A stretch of DNA of 64,000 nt from assembly GCA_029953675.1 (NCBI GenBank), contig JAMWBK010000002.1, forward strand, positions 496,001-560,000, read 5' to 3'. This stretch comes from Rhodosorus marinus. Taxonomy: Eukaryota; Rhodophyta; Stylonematophyceae; Stylonematales; Stylonemataceae. Every line of letters starts with the position of its first letter. Position 1 is the first letter of the stretch. The notes below the pieces were generated by a model. The model ran no database searches. It was not told the origin of the DNA and was given only the letters and a program-made list of their open reading frames with translations. Of this stretch, positions 1-10,469 are shown one piece after another. Position numbers and translations under genes: made by a program.

Positions 1-1451
1 TCTGGGCTGTTGCGGCCTTCCTCAATAAACATGCGCGGACTCTCAACCTTATGCCTTTCTGAAGCCACGATAGAGTCTGATAATAGCCCCCCTTTCCCCT
101 TATCAAGTTCGGTAGTATCCACTACAATACTTTCATTAATACCAGCAACAGTACCTTCTTGACTACCATCTTCTTCATCCCCGGACTGACTAGTTGATGG
201 TGGAACACCACGCAGAGGACCTCCCGATAGTATTCCTTCGCCGTCCTTATCGGTTTCTTCTGCAGGAGTCACCGTTGAGATATTTTCAGAGACCACCTTC
301 GAGTAAACTTTCTGATCAGATTTCTCTTTGTGGTCGCATCCCGGTTCATCTTTTTTCGCGTCCTCCAGACAACTTTCCGGCAGTTTATTTGCCTTCTCGA
401 AACGGGTGTCCCTTGAAGGTGTCGCGTATTTGGTAGGTTTTGAGCTGCAACGATCGCCAAGTACACAATCAAATAGCTTTTCGTCAGCTAGCCCTGTTTT
501 GATTTGTTTGATGCCATCCAGTTCTCTTACTATCTCCTCATAAAGTCTATCTTCTTCAAGAGCCTCTGCGTCAATAGTCTCGGACGAACCCAGGGCGTCC
601 TCGGTTTGGTTATTGGATTCCATTTCAGCATGAGATCTGGGTTCACGTGCGGCTGGATTCAGAGGGCCTTTGGACTCTGTTGTTCCCTCTTCAAGGGTTG
701 ATACAAGCACGGGAGTCACCTCTTCGATATTCTTGCGCTCAGCTGCCGCATCAACGCTCTGATCGAGTTCCTCTTCAGGCTCGACGTGAGCTTCGGACTG
801 CGTTCGTCGTTCTTCAAACAAGGATTCTTTTACAGGGCTCCAATGATCTTGATATCCGTTCGCACCTGACGCATTTCCTTCATTTTCAAGCCATGCCCCT
901 GAGCTCGCTTTACAAATTGCGTGTTGGCCATCTGCGCCACTCGAATGTGAGACCACAGCCGAATCCTCGCGGAGTCTCTCAACAGCACTTTCATTCGGGA
1001 CGGCCTTCACGATTGCAGCACTAATGTCTTTCTCAATGAGCTTCTGCTCGATATGCTCTCCTTCAGCGACATCCGCTGCCTTCTTGAAGCTAGGTTCGCC
1101 TCTAACAATTGTGGGTTCGAGATCATCATCGCTAAGCGTTTCCCGACCACTACCCTGCAAGCTCGAAATCCTCTCCAGAGGATTCATACGTGCTTTTTTC
1201 TGTAGTTCAGGTGAATCTAGTACCGATTCCAAGTCGTCTACCGACATTTCCGCCTCCGCGTATCTCGCGAAATCAACATCCTCCTCTTCCCGCACGTCCG
1301 AACCAGGCGAGTTGAAGAAACCATTGTGGCTTGGGCCCCGCTCGATCATAGAATACCGTGTGTTCGTGTATTTTTCATCCGACTTACGCTTGGCCAGCTC
1401 GGCCTTTGTACTCAGCTGCTCTAATTGTCCATGACCAGCGACCGTATCCAT
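1..1451 (-). CDS. Acidic, low-complexity protein of unknown function (3' end outside window)
   Basis: An unbroken reading frame of 483 codons runs from an ATG at 1451 on the minus strand off the left edge, so the C-terminus is missing. I see no intron and no recognisable domain. The product is rich in Glu, Asp, Ser and Lys, with alternating acidic and basic stretches typical of a disordered or coiled-coil scaffold. A stop-free run of this length argues strongly that it is coding. The small plus-strand frames here are shadows. The upstream region (1452-1700) has several A/T-rich patches that could hold the promoter. The function cannot be stated. Confidence 0.75.
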   Translation of the reverse strand, partial: MDTVAGHGQLEQLSTKAELAKRKSDEKYTNTRYSMIERGPSHNGFFNSPGSDVREEEDVDFARYAEAEMSVDDLESVLDSPELQKKARMNPLERISSLQGSGRETLSDDDLEPTIVRGEPSFKKAADVAEGEHIEQKLIEKDISAAIVKAVPNESAVERLREDSAVVSHSSGADGQHAICKASSGAWLENEGNASGANGYQDHWSPVKESLFEERRTQSEAHVEPEEELDQSVDAAAERKNIEEVTPVLVSTLEEGTTESKGPLNPAAREPRSHAEMESNNQTEDALGSSETIDAEALEEDRLYEEIVRELDGIKQIKTGLADEKLFDCVLGDRCSSKPTKYATPSRDTRFEKANKLPESCLEDAKKDEPGCDHKEKSDQKVYSKVVSENISTVTPAEETDKDGEGILSGGPLRGVPPSTSQSGDEEDGSQEGTVAGINESIVVDTTELDKGKGGLLSDSIVASERHKVESPRMFIEEGRNSP

Positions 1452-2084
1452 TCTTCGAGACCGCGCAAAACCATTCAAAATTTCAGCTCACGCAGAGCAA
1501 GCTTCCTGAAATCACCCTCACGACTCGGCTGAGAGAGAAACTCCGTTCACAAACCTCAGTAGTGGGCGAGTCACGGAACATACATCATCACTGCCCACCT
1601 CCGTCTAGCCCACCAAGAGAACCCTACGATCGAAAGCCTTCATATCCTGATTCTGCCGTTATTAGCCATTTTAAATTTAAAGTTGTCCAAAAGTTTTACC
1701 AAAAACCAATCCAAAATAGTCATCGGAACAATTAAAAAGTTGGGCTGATAAGAAAATTCATTTCTGATTCAATACTTCTGATTGAAATTGAACTGCGGGG
1801 GAGTCGCGAGGGAGTCCTCTGAATCATCACTACATTGAAAGTTCGTAAGGCGGGAAAGTGATCATCCTTATCAACAGGGAGGTGCACATGAGAGTCGCCC
1901 ACCAGTCAGTTCAAGTCATCAGCTGGACGAGTCCAGCCCGCTCCATTGGGACCTTTTTTTTTAGGGTACAACTGCCCTTCTGAACCAGTCTCTGGAATTC
2001 TCCAGACCGAATGAAAATAGTGGAACGCGCTCTTCTCAGAGGTGGCTAAGCTGAAGCTGTTAATGAATAATACGGTAAGAGGTG
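1452..2084. other. Intergenic, no gene seen
   Basis: This stretch holds the upstream region of the acidic ORF and no supported coding frame. The short frames present lack splice-site or family support. Confidence 0.5.
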
Positions 2085-2140
2085 GGACGGTGGCCAGCTT
2101 TACCAACAGGGACGTGACCATCAAAGTAGCCGGTAGTTGA
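2085..2140 (-). pseudogene. Fragment of an OXA1/YidC-family gene
   Basis: On the minus strand this segment encodes MMVTSLLVKLATVPPLTV, which matches LMVTSALIRLATLPLTI in the first exon of the intact OXA1-like gene at 6196-7522. The DNA is similar too (compare the blocks around 2085-2135 and 7296-7335). The flanking sequence shows no further match that I can follow. This is best read as a decayed partial duplicate; an exon of a second, otherwise unrecognised homologue is less likely. Confidence 0.5.
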
Positions 2141-2809
2141 TTCAGAGGAAGTCAACATGAATTAGGACTAGGACTCCAGCAATGTTTGCAGAATCTCAAT
2201 CACCTGCAGCATGTTAAATCCTCAAACGGTAAAAGCAGGATCGTGGACGTTTAGCTGGAGGAGTTTGAGAAGCGCTCCTTTTCTATTTCTGCACCCTCAT
2301 CGTTCGTCTGGTTCTGTTCACCTGTTCGATAAATTGATTCAAAAAAATTCTGAGCTTAGCTGGCAGGTTGCGCGAGTCATGGCCAGCGTCCTAGGTAGGT
2401 CACTTCTCTCCGCGGCCATGGGTTTCCTGCGAGTTTTTCCTGTCAGGTCCAGCATTATTTCTGCGCCCGATTTCTTCTTAGAGTATGCCCAGAATCGATT
2501 TTTTTGATGATCTGTCTTCATACTCTTTGAAGCGTCCTAACGCAGGATTCAAAAGCCGATTGAGAGGTTTTCGCACGGAATAGACTTCGAGCTGCGTCAC
2601 AGGGTGACTTGGTTGCCCTCACGGCAATTTCTGCTCTGTCTCTTCCTAGCACACAGCCGACCACGAACTCTTCGCAGAGGAACATCTTCTTCGCCTCTCG
2701 TCTTGGAACAACAGTTATACATTCCACAGAAATGTTTCAGCTATCGTTTCAAAAGGAGATCAGTGGGGCGGAAATACAGTCTTTTCTGTTCTGTTTCCTC
2801 CCAGCCCGC
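2141..2809. other. Intergenic, no supported gene
   Basis: Overlapping short frames occur on both strands (for example 2211-2507 plus and 2518-2727 minus), but none has a family match or joins to others through splice sites. I see nothing else here. Confidence 0.4.
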
Positions 2810-3411
2810 GTTCCACTATCAAGTGTTCAAGACGTCTGTTCTCTTGTTAACATTCCTCCTTGAAAGTGATCCGCGCATGCACCCCGTGTTCATGATGGTT
2901 GATAATCTGGTCGTGAATCGGATGATAAGCAAAGGAATTTTCGTGGTCATGTTTCTTCCGATCTACGTCCATTTGTCAACAGTTTCAAGATCTGTGTCTT
3001 CTCGTTCGCACTCGTCCTCGAAACCCCGTCCACTAGCATCCACAGTCGGGAGACACGTCGATGCTGGATGGAACGTGACTAAAGTGATAAGGGCAGAACG
3101 TTTTCTCGTGCTCTCGTTTCTTCCGATCTACGTCAATTTCTCAACGGTTTCATTATCAGTGTCTTCTTAAGAACAATCGTCCTCGAAAACGACCTCAAGC
3201 CATTTCGCGACGTCGAGCAGCCAGTCGATGCCAAATGCTTGGATGACCATGAGGATGATGACTGATGTGATAAGCGCAGGACTTTTTGTGTTCCTGTTCC
3301 TTCCGATCTACGCCCCTTGCTAAACGCTTTCAAGATCTGTGTCGTCTGATTGCCACTGGTCCTCGAAACCAATCGAAAGCCATTCGTGGTATTGAAAACA
3401 CTGGCCTTCAC
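2810..3411. repeat. Degenerate tandem repeat array A (period about 165-180 bp)
   Basis: Three clear copies are marked by a core of the form TTCTTCCGATCTACG starting near 2952, 3117 and 3297, so the spacing is 165 and then 180 bp. Each core is followed by a diverged block with TCAAGATCTGTGTC and TCCTCGAAA, and preceded by a GTGATAAG...TTTTCGTG block. A weaker partial copy may begin near 2815. The array ends about 190 bp before the start codon at 3598. The frames through it (2604-3170 plus, 3133-3411 minus) are probably by-products of the repeat. Confidence 0.75.
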
Positions 3412-3597
3412 TGCATTGCTTTGCGGAAGGCTGGTGGGGGAGTTGATCTTGGAACAGGAGCCTCACACGCTGTTTCACAGTGCTGGTTTTTACTCTGCGG
3501 ATCTGTAATCTGTAATCTTGTTACTCCTTTTCCTTCTCTTACGACCTATCTATTTCTCCTACAAGAAAACGTAAGTTTTTGTTTGAGCAAAGGAGCT

Positions 3598-5448
3598 ATG
3601 TATGGGTTCCTGTGCCTTCCGTTAGCCGGATCAAGGCGCTTTGATGGATACCGAACTAGTTGTCAAAGGCGGAGACATGTTTTAAAGAGCTCTCAAGGTA
3701 AATCCGCCAACTATGATGTTAAGCTTCTCCGAGGGATCGACGAGGTCGACGCTTATGAGTGGGACGCACTCGTTGGAGAGTCTGGCTCGCCGTTCTTAGA
3801 GCATGAGTGGATCCGGTGTATGGAGAAGAGCTCTTGTGCATCGGAGAAGTCAGGTGCATACAAACGGAGCAGAAATGAAAACCCCCGAAACGAGTGGAAC
3901 CCTTACACGTTTTCCGTGTGTTTAGGATGGTACCCGAGACATCTCACAGCAAAGATGGACGGCAAGTTAGTTGCGGCAGTCCCATTGTACATAAAAACCA
4001 ATTCTCTCGGTAAGAATGCTGCGTCGAATCCTTCTACTCCTCTGAGCCTGAACAAATAGGTCTGAAGCCTTTCTACAACAAAACAAAAACCGGATCAAAT
4101 TCGCTGCGTCCGCGTTGCAAGGTGAGTTCGTATTCGATCAGTCTTGGGCTGAAGCTGCGTACGGAAGTGGAATCCAGTATTATCCGAAGCTATTATGTGG
4201 TATTCCGTTCACCCCTGCGACGGGTCGGCGCCTCCTGACGCACCCGGAAGAGGACAGGCAGGAGCTTCTTAACTTCTTAGCGTATCGTCTCCTCAACTTG
4301 ACTTCCGAGTCCAACGGTGTGAGCTCCCTCCACGTCAACTTCTGTGAGGAGGATGAAGTGATTGCCCTCAAGAAGACCGGGTTTCTTCATCGGAAAGGTA
4401 TACAGTACCACTTCGTGAACGAAGATGAGGGAAGAAACCCGCTGTTCAATAGCTTCGATGAGTACCTGGGAAGCATGAAATCCAAGCGGAGAATAAAGGT
4501 GAGGGCCCACATAAACCTTTTCAAGGATCGATGCCATTTTCCCGCAGCAACTGCTTACTTTCCGAGCGCCTGTTTCCTTTTCTTGGATGTCCAAATCTAT
4601 CCAACAGGTTAAGCGTGAACGAAGAAGTATTTATGAAGACGCTGGGCTTACTCTGAAAGCTTTCTTTGGAGATGAGATTGAAGACGAGATGTTTCCGACG
4701 ATGTTCAAGATCTATCAATCAACCATCCAAGCTAAAATCTTCTGGGGAATCCAGCACCTAAACGAAGAGTGAGTGCATCTATTTCCATAGGCTGTGGGAG
4801 TCCCACAGTCTTGCTTCGATAGTTTCGTACTACGCACCAAACCTTGGCTGAAAGTTGGACAGGTTTGTTGAGAGAAACTGACCTGCTCTTGGATGGCTAT
4901 GGCTGCCAGTTTCTTTATGATGCTGAAGGAAAAGTTCAGAAAGAAGCTGTGTTTCATCGTTGCCATGAAAGGCGACGAGGTCGTGGCCGGGACGTTCAAC
5001 GTAGTGAAAGCCGGAAAGTTTTACGGACGATATTGGGGAACTTTTGACTCCTCGGTAGGTTTGTGACCTAGTAGATCCTTTGCTATGTGCCTTTTTGTTG
5101 AACTGCACTCACAATTTATTTCGTTCTCTGCGTGCTTCGCTGATCCGATAGATAAAGAACCTTCACTTTGAGACTTGCTACTACAAGCCGATTGAGGTTT
5201 GCTGCGATCATGGAATGTTGAGAATGGAACCTGGCGCTGGTGGCGACGACTTCAAGTTCGTGCGTGGCTTCAATCCGTCCGTGACAAACTCCATGCATTT
5301 CTGCAAAAACGGTGGGCTTCACATGGCCATTGCGAGATACCTCAACTCGGAGGGTACCTACATCGAGGGAGCTGTAGATGAGATGAACGAGCGTAGTGTT
5401 CTCCGTATGCCCTCAAACGCAGGTGGCCAAGAGCCGCCCGAGTTGTGA
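3598..5448 (+). CDS. FemAB/GNAT-like N-acyltransferase family protein (DUF482, COG3146)
   Basis: Five exons: 3598-4009, 4122-4498, 4608-4768, 4910-5054 and 5152-5448, giving 463 aa. All junctions are GT-AG and in phase. The joined protein follows the DUF482/peptidogalycan family closely: an FLEHEWI segment after the start of the domain, VPLYIKT then FVFDQSWAEA, YYPKLLCGIPFTPATG, a KSKRR(I)K-x-KRERR basic helix, the FFMMLKEKF helix, VVAGTFN and FYGRYWG, then HFETCYYKPIE and FNPSVTNS. The family is predicted to transfer acyl or aminoacyl groups through a GNAT fold; the substrate is unknown in eukaryotes. The first 35 residues are basic and hydroxylated, which suggests an organelle transit peptide. 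The ATG at 3598 is the first in frame after the repeat array and fits the family N-terminus. Confidence 0.88.
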
Positions 5449-6075
5449 TTTGTATCCATGGAAACCAAAAACCTGATTTGAACAGATATCAGAGAGTACG
5501 GATCCCAGTGGGACACTGCTGTTGTAGGAAGGAGTCTGTAATGTACTGGAGTATAAAGTAGTTGTCGACAGTGTAGATGCTTTTAATGTACAATGCTCTT
5601 GCCAAACGTTGGCCTAGTAGACAATCATCTCCAGGTGTCCATTGGTTGCTCACGCTACTCAACTTGACAAGCCTGGCTAGCGAGATTGAGGGATTCCTGC
5701 CAGAGCCCACCACAAGATTCGCTTTGCTAGCCAAGAGCACTATGGACATTAGGTGTTTCAATCTCACGGTCTCTTCTCCAACTGACATGTTTGCGAAAAC
5801 TCCAGCGGCAGACTGATGGCTCATGCTTTGTCTGGGAGATTGGGCTTGAAGTTCGGCGTGAAAGTCATAAATAGCTCTCCAGTTTCCTGGTGAACACTTC
5901 GTGCGTGGGACATGAAAAAGCATTTCAGGGTTTGCGAACGAAAATTCCTGCAAACTCGTTCAAAACTGATGATGAACAACTCACGCCATTTGAGCCATTA
6001 GTCGATTCTCTATTACTCCCCTTTTCTGTGCAGCGTCGATCAGCTGTTGTATCTGCTTCAGGTGCCGTGAAGAGG
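5449..6075. other. Gap between convergent genes; possible 3' exons of the OXA1-like gene
   Basis: The minus strand is open from 5953 to 5489 without an ATG start. Parts of it (below about 5978) may be 3' UTR or alternative terminal exons of the OXA1-like gene. No separate gene is supported. Confidence 0.35.
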
Positions 6076-6195
6076 CCTGCCAAATATTATCGGAAGGCGC
6101 AAAATGAGATCGCCTCAGCCTCGATTCAAATCGATATGGAGCGTGACCGCCGACGCTTTCGCGTAGATCGAAGAGCCAAAAAAATCCTTGTGGTA

Positions 6196-7522
6196 TCATA
6201 CCGATGATCCGAACCGTTTTTCCACCAGCACCTTTGCTTTCTGAACATCCTTGGCTGCCTGGGTATACTCTCTCAGGAATTTTGAAGCCTTGGTTTCCTC
6301 TCTTTTCTCCTTGTAAGAATTCGCGAAGGACGAGATACCGATCATCTTTCGGAACCGGTCACTGTTTAGGCAGAGAGTTTGTAGCAACGACAGCGACTAA
6401 GAAAAAGCAAGATCAAAAGATCCGCCTGATGAGTACTCATTTCCGGCGAAAACGGATGCGGAGAATTTTCTAAAGCTTGCACTTACAGAGCTTGTCGCCC
6501 AGTACAACGTCACTCCAGCGGGGAGGTTGGAAACGATTGGGAACATCAACGGGGTCATGACTTGCATCCCAATCTGGTCCAAAAAAAAAACAGGTTACAC
6601 ATTTTCTCCTCACTCAGCATGAATTCTTTCTCCCTTCGGTCCATGGAAGTGCAGTGGTCGCTTCTCACCTTGAGACGGTCAACCACTTCAGGAGCTTGAA
6701 GCAGCATAGTAAATTTCGTTCCGAATGAAATGTCCTTACTCCTCTCCGGATCCTTGAGGAGTTTTATGTTCTCCCGCACAACGGTTTCTGGGGCAGGTCG
6801 AAAAGCGAACTCTGGGATCAGCAACAAGCACGCACCACTGATGACAGGTAGTGCCCAAGTAGGATCAGCTACGGCAAGGTCCTGAAACCATGCGATTCCT
6901 CCAGTTTCAAATCCAGCGGGCCTGAAGACGAGGTGCCAAGAAGGGAGAGCAGCGTTAAGCTTTCGAACGAGGAAATTGACTTCAATGAGAACTCTAGAGT
7001 AACGTAGGAGCGCTCGTTGTTCGTCCAGCCGCACTTTTGAAGAGCGAGCCTCCGTACTGAAAGGCTTCCGATGACGAAGAGTGCCAGATGAAAGGGGACG
7101 TGCAATGGCCATTGACTGATTCTTGAGGTCCTGGCCTTTTCAAGCGCATCTCGGCGCAAATTCGTGGCGATCACGCGTGCTCTTTCTGCGTCATTGCGTG
7201 TGACTGTCCTCACCAGCATCGTTGCTGACGCAAGATCGTTCCGAATGGAACCATACCGAGCCCTGTGCCTTGCAAATCTTATTGTCAGAGGGAGTGTTGC
7301 CAGTCTTATCAACGCCGACGTGACCATCAGCGTGGTCCACCAGTCCGCTTCAAAACTAGTCGACAGGAACGAGTGCAATGATTCTAGTCCATGTTGGCCG
7401 GTCACAACTGGGTTCCAAATCAACGATGCAGCTCCCTCACACGAACCAGAAGATGCCGTAGCCATGGAACGCCTGATCAGCACAGGCTCGAGAACGCCTC
7501 TGACCCTCAGAACTCTCAGCAT
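6196..7522 (-). CDS. OXA1: OXA1/YidC-family membrane protein insertase, probably mitochondrial
   Basis: Four exons on the minus strand: 7522-7035, 6921-6669, 6573-6487 and 6396-6196, giving 342 aa. Family landmarks in order are WWTTLMVTSALIRLATLPL (first core membrane segment), a basic coiled region, the RLALQKPAGFETGG junction across intron 1 with WFQDL, ADPTWALPVISGACLLL (membrane), and MTPLMFPIVSNLPAGVTLYW (membrane), then a charged C-terminal tail. The N-terminus is Arg-rich with no acids for about 25 residues, like a mitochondrial presequence. OXA1 inserts mitochondrially made and imported proteins into the inner membrane. The first intron uses a less usual GTGCGG donor. The stop at 6196 may not be the only end: a GTATGA donor at 6201 could splice to an in-frame exon at 6076-5978 that lengthens the tail. 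Convergent with the acyltransferase gene. Confidence 0.88.
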
Positions 7523-7889
7523 CGTCCGTAGTCAACGGCAAAGCAGAAACACAACCAGTTACATTTCAACTTTCTTCAAAGATCTCGATCAAGCTTCTTG
7601 TTTGGCTTTCCTAGCCCTCAACAGGCTGCTTGGGTCAACCTCTCCCATTCAGATTCTAAACATAGACGAGATCCAGCAATCATCAATCGCTTCTTATCTT
7701 GACAGCCTGGGCTGTGAGTCCCAACTGGACGCTGAGAAATTACCATGAGCTTCAATGGAGCCGTCTACCTTGTGCCGTTTTTGAAAAAGCTCACTATGAA
7801 CGGGTGCTTTCATCTTTGCGAACTTTGCGGAGCAGGAGCTTAAGCAAGCAAGGCACTGCCTTATACGAGGACCGCGGATTAAGCATCTC
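7523..7889. other. Upstream region of the OXA1-like gene
   Basis: No supported gene. The sequence presumably contains the promoter of the minus-strand OXA1-like gene. Confidence 0.4.
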
Positions 7890-8756
7890 AGCAAGTCTCC
7901 GTGACTGGATCATTCAGTTTTTTTCTTGTGAGGATGGACTCGATGAGATACATATATAGTAGATTGGAAGTATCTTATCCGCCAGCTTCAGACGGAATCG
8001 AGGATCTCTAGATAATAGAAACACTACCGAATATGCAAAGCTGATTTCGTTCGTCATCTCAAAACTTGCTCCATGCTTGGATCAACTAGCAGCTTCCTGG
8101 GAAGGATGCAGAGTATGAGATACGTCCGTTGAGCAATTGGAAGAGGTCTTATCCGCATGTTGCACTTCCGAATACAATCCGTTGAACTTGGCTCTTCGTC
8201 AGAACCCTGTCTCATCAATCCCTTCGTGAATCGGATCCGATCATTCAACGGTTTGGTCATGAGGATTGATGAGGAAGGACTAGATGAGAGATATGTCCAT
8301 AATGCGATTGGATGAGGTCTTATCTGCATGTTGCACTACCGAATACAATCAGCTGAACTTGGCTCTTCATCAGAACCCTCATCAATCCCTCCGTTTGGCA
8401 TGACGATTGACGAGGAAGGACTAGATGAGAGGTATGTCCACAATGCCATTGGAAGAGGTCTTATCCGCATGTTGCACTACCGAACACAATCAGTTGAACT
8501 TGGCTCTTCATCAGAACCCTGTCTCATCAATCCCTTCGTGCATCGGATCCGATCATTTAACGGTTTGGTCATGAGGATTGATGAGGAAGGACTAGATGAG
8601 AGATATGTCCATAATGCGATTGGAAGAGGTCTTATCCGCATGTTGCACTACCGAATACAATCAGTTGAACTTGGCTCTTCATCAGAATCTCAGCTCATCA
8701 ATTCCTCAGCGCTCGGATCCGATCATTCAGTTGCTGACGTGGGCGGGATTCGCTGA
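7890..8756. repeat. Tandem repeat array B (171-bp unit, one 141-bp copy)
   Basis: Four copies start at the AAGAGGTCTTATCCGCATG-type core near 8141, 8312, 8453 and 8624, spaced 171, 141 and 171 bp. A more decayed copy lies at about 7925-7990. Both spacings are multiples of three, so a plus-strand frame (8328-8756) stays open through the array and encodes a 57-residue repeat with one 47-residue variant. Each full unit contains an 11-bp inverted repeat (CTCATCAATCC / GGATTGATGAG); the short copy lacks roughly 30 bp from the loop between the arms. The array ends about 190 bp before the ATG at 8944. A protein product is possible but not supported by any family. Confidence 0.85.
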
Positions 8757-8943
8757 GATTCATCTCCCCTGCATTGTAAGTAGCTTCACTTGGATGTGAA
8801 TCGATCAATGGGGAAGCGAGAGCAGACTATTGCAGTGGGGAGCTTGGTCGATGGAGGGGAGGACAGTTGGTTTTGTGAGTTTACTAGTACTTGGCATTGC
8901 TTAAGTGTAGCGCGTACTGTGTGCTGACGAGTAAAACGATAGG

Positions 8944-10372
8944 ATGGCGTTTGTTGGTGTGTGTTCCTCCGTGTCGGTGCGTAGGAGCAGTGGTGGGAGG
9001 GTAGACAGGCGGAGGAGGTGTGTCTTGAAGGCGGCTAGCCCTGTGAGCGAGGGAAACGCTCAGGCTGTGAGCGAGGGAAATGCTCAGGTTGTGAGCGAGG
9101 AGAATACTCAGGGTGACGTCGAGGAGCTTCCTGTGGAAGTGGCTGCAGAGGGTATTCAGGATGTGACTGTTGAGCTGGTTGGTGACTCTCCGTTTACGAG
9201 GAACCTGAACGTGTCGCCGATGCCAAGGTCGGAGAGGCAGCACTATATCAACGAGGTGACGAATGCGATTGCGGCTCGTGTGGACGATGTATTGAGTGGG
9301 AAAGTTGAGAACAATCTGATCAGTGTAACCATGCTACTTCCTGAGCTGAACACCAGTTTAGATATCTACGACCGAAGATTTCTGCTGTCTCTGGCCTGGG
9401 AAATCGTGATCGAAATGGTGAAAGCGAGAGGGCTGACAGTTAAGGTAATGACGCAATGTCCAACCAAGTTTGGAGGTCTTCCGCTTTCTGTCGCTGGACT
9501 CCGACGACATTTTGAAGGAGATCGAGAGCTCTCCCGCGAATCCTGGGGTGAGGCCATGGATCGCGTGAGAACTGGTGATATTGACGCTGTTGCGGTCGCT
9601 GAGGACGACGACGTGTTCTTGGTGTTAGCTCCTACGAACATAGTGAGCGCTCCTGTTATTGAGGTGGGTTGTTCAGGAATCTTGCAAAGCAGAGCAGACG
9701 CACGTCCCGTGATCCTAACAATACGGCAAATTTCGGCTTGACAATAGGATTGTATTGGCCTCGCAAAAAAAGTGGACGGGAAGCGACCTATCATAACCCT
9801 CAATGCTCGCCTGGACGAAGTCCCGAGTCACTCAGGAGTGATGCAGGTAAGAACACCAAAAAGGAGAAGAACCGATGGAACGAGTCGGAAGTTGAACTGA
9901 TCTGGACTGGTGCCTGCAGGTACAAGGGAGAAAGGAAAGGCTTGACTTTGTGAAGAGTTTCTATGTTGCATCATATTTACGGTGTCTGTATCCAATTGGG
10001 AGGAACTTTCCGTTAGTGGGAGCTCTTCGCAGGCACTACCCTGGGAAATGGGAAGTCTGGTTGCATAAGCAAACTGAGAAAGATGGGGACGAGGACTTTC
10101 GCCTCATTGGGGAGTTTGACGATATGCCAACAAGGTGAGTTTGGCGTTGATAGTATTTGCGGCTTGCAGGAGATGGAATCTAACCGGTACTTTTGATGAA
10201 TTCCTTGTTTTTTTCTTTTTATGCCTGTTATTGCTCTGACAGTGGCCAAATTGGAGATGCGATAAAAGTCGAACGATTTCGGAGCTCTCCTGCTCCGGAA
10301 GGGCTGCCTGCCTCATTTTCGCTGGGTATAATGGCGGCGATGGTGGTCTTGTTCTGGTTGATCAATAGATAA
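8944..10372 (+). CDS. DUF1995-domain protein, plastid-targeted (LPA3-like)
   Basis: Four exons: 8944-9663, 9748-9846, 9920-10134 and 10243-10372, giving 387 aa, all GT-AG and in phase. The DUF1995 landmarks are present: a start region MPRSERQHYINEVTNAI, ISVTMLLPELN, a long alpha/beta region with DIDAVAVAEDDDVFLVLAP, then KRPIITLNARLDE after intron 1, the FYVASYLRCLYPIG motif, ALRRHYPGKWEVWL, and a C-terminal membrane segment (GIMAAMVVLFWLI) just before the stop. The first 35 residues are Ser/Arg/Val-rich, as in plastid transit peptides. Residues about 37-55 contain three near copies of VSEGNAQ. DUF1995 proteins occur in cyanobacteria and plastid-bearing eukaryotes; one Arabidopsis member is a photosystem II accumulation factor. 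The biochemical role is unknown. Confidence 0.88.
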
Positions 10373-10469
10373 TTCTTGCGGCCTTGTGCTGGGTTCACGT
10401 GCGCATCCCGTAGTAATAGCTTGTTTTCTATTCTTTTTCTCTTAAAACGTTCAGTTGACCAAGCCTGGC

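Noticed and set aside
7164-7748. Plus-strand frame of 194 codons
   Set aside because: It is antisense to the first exon of the OXA1-like gene and its promoter.
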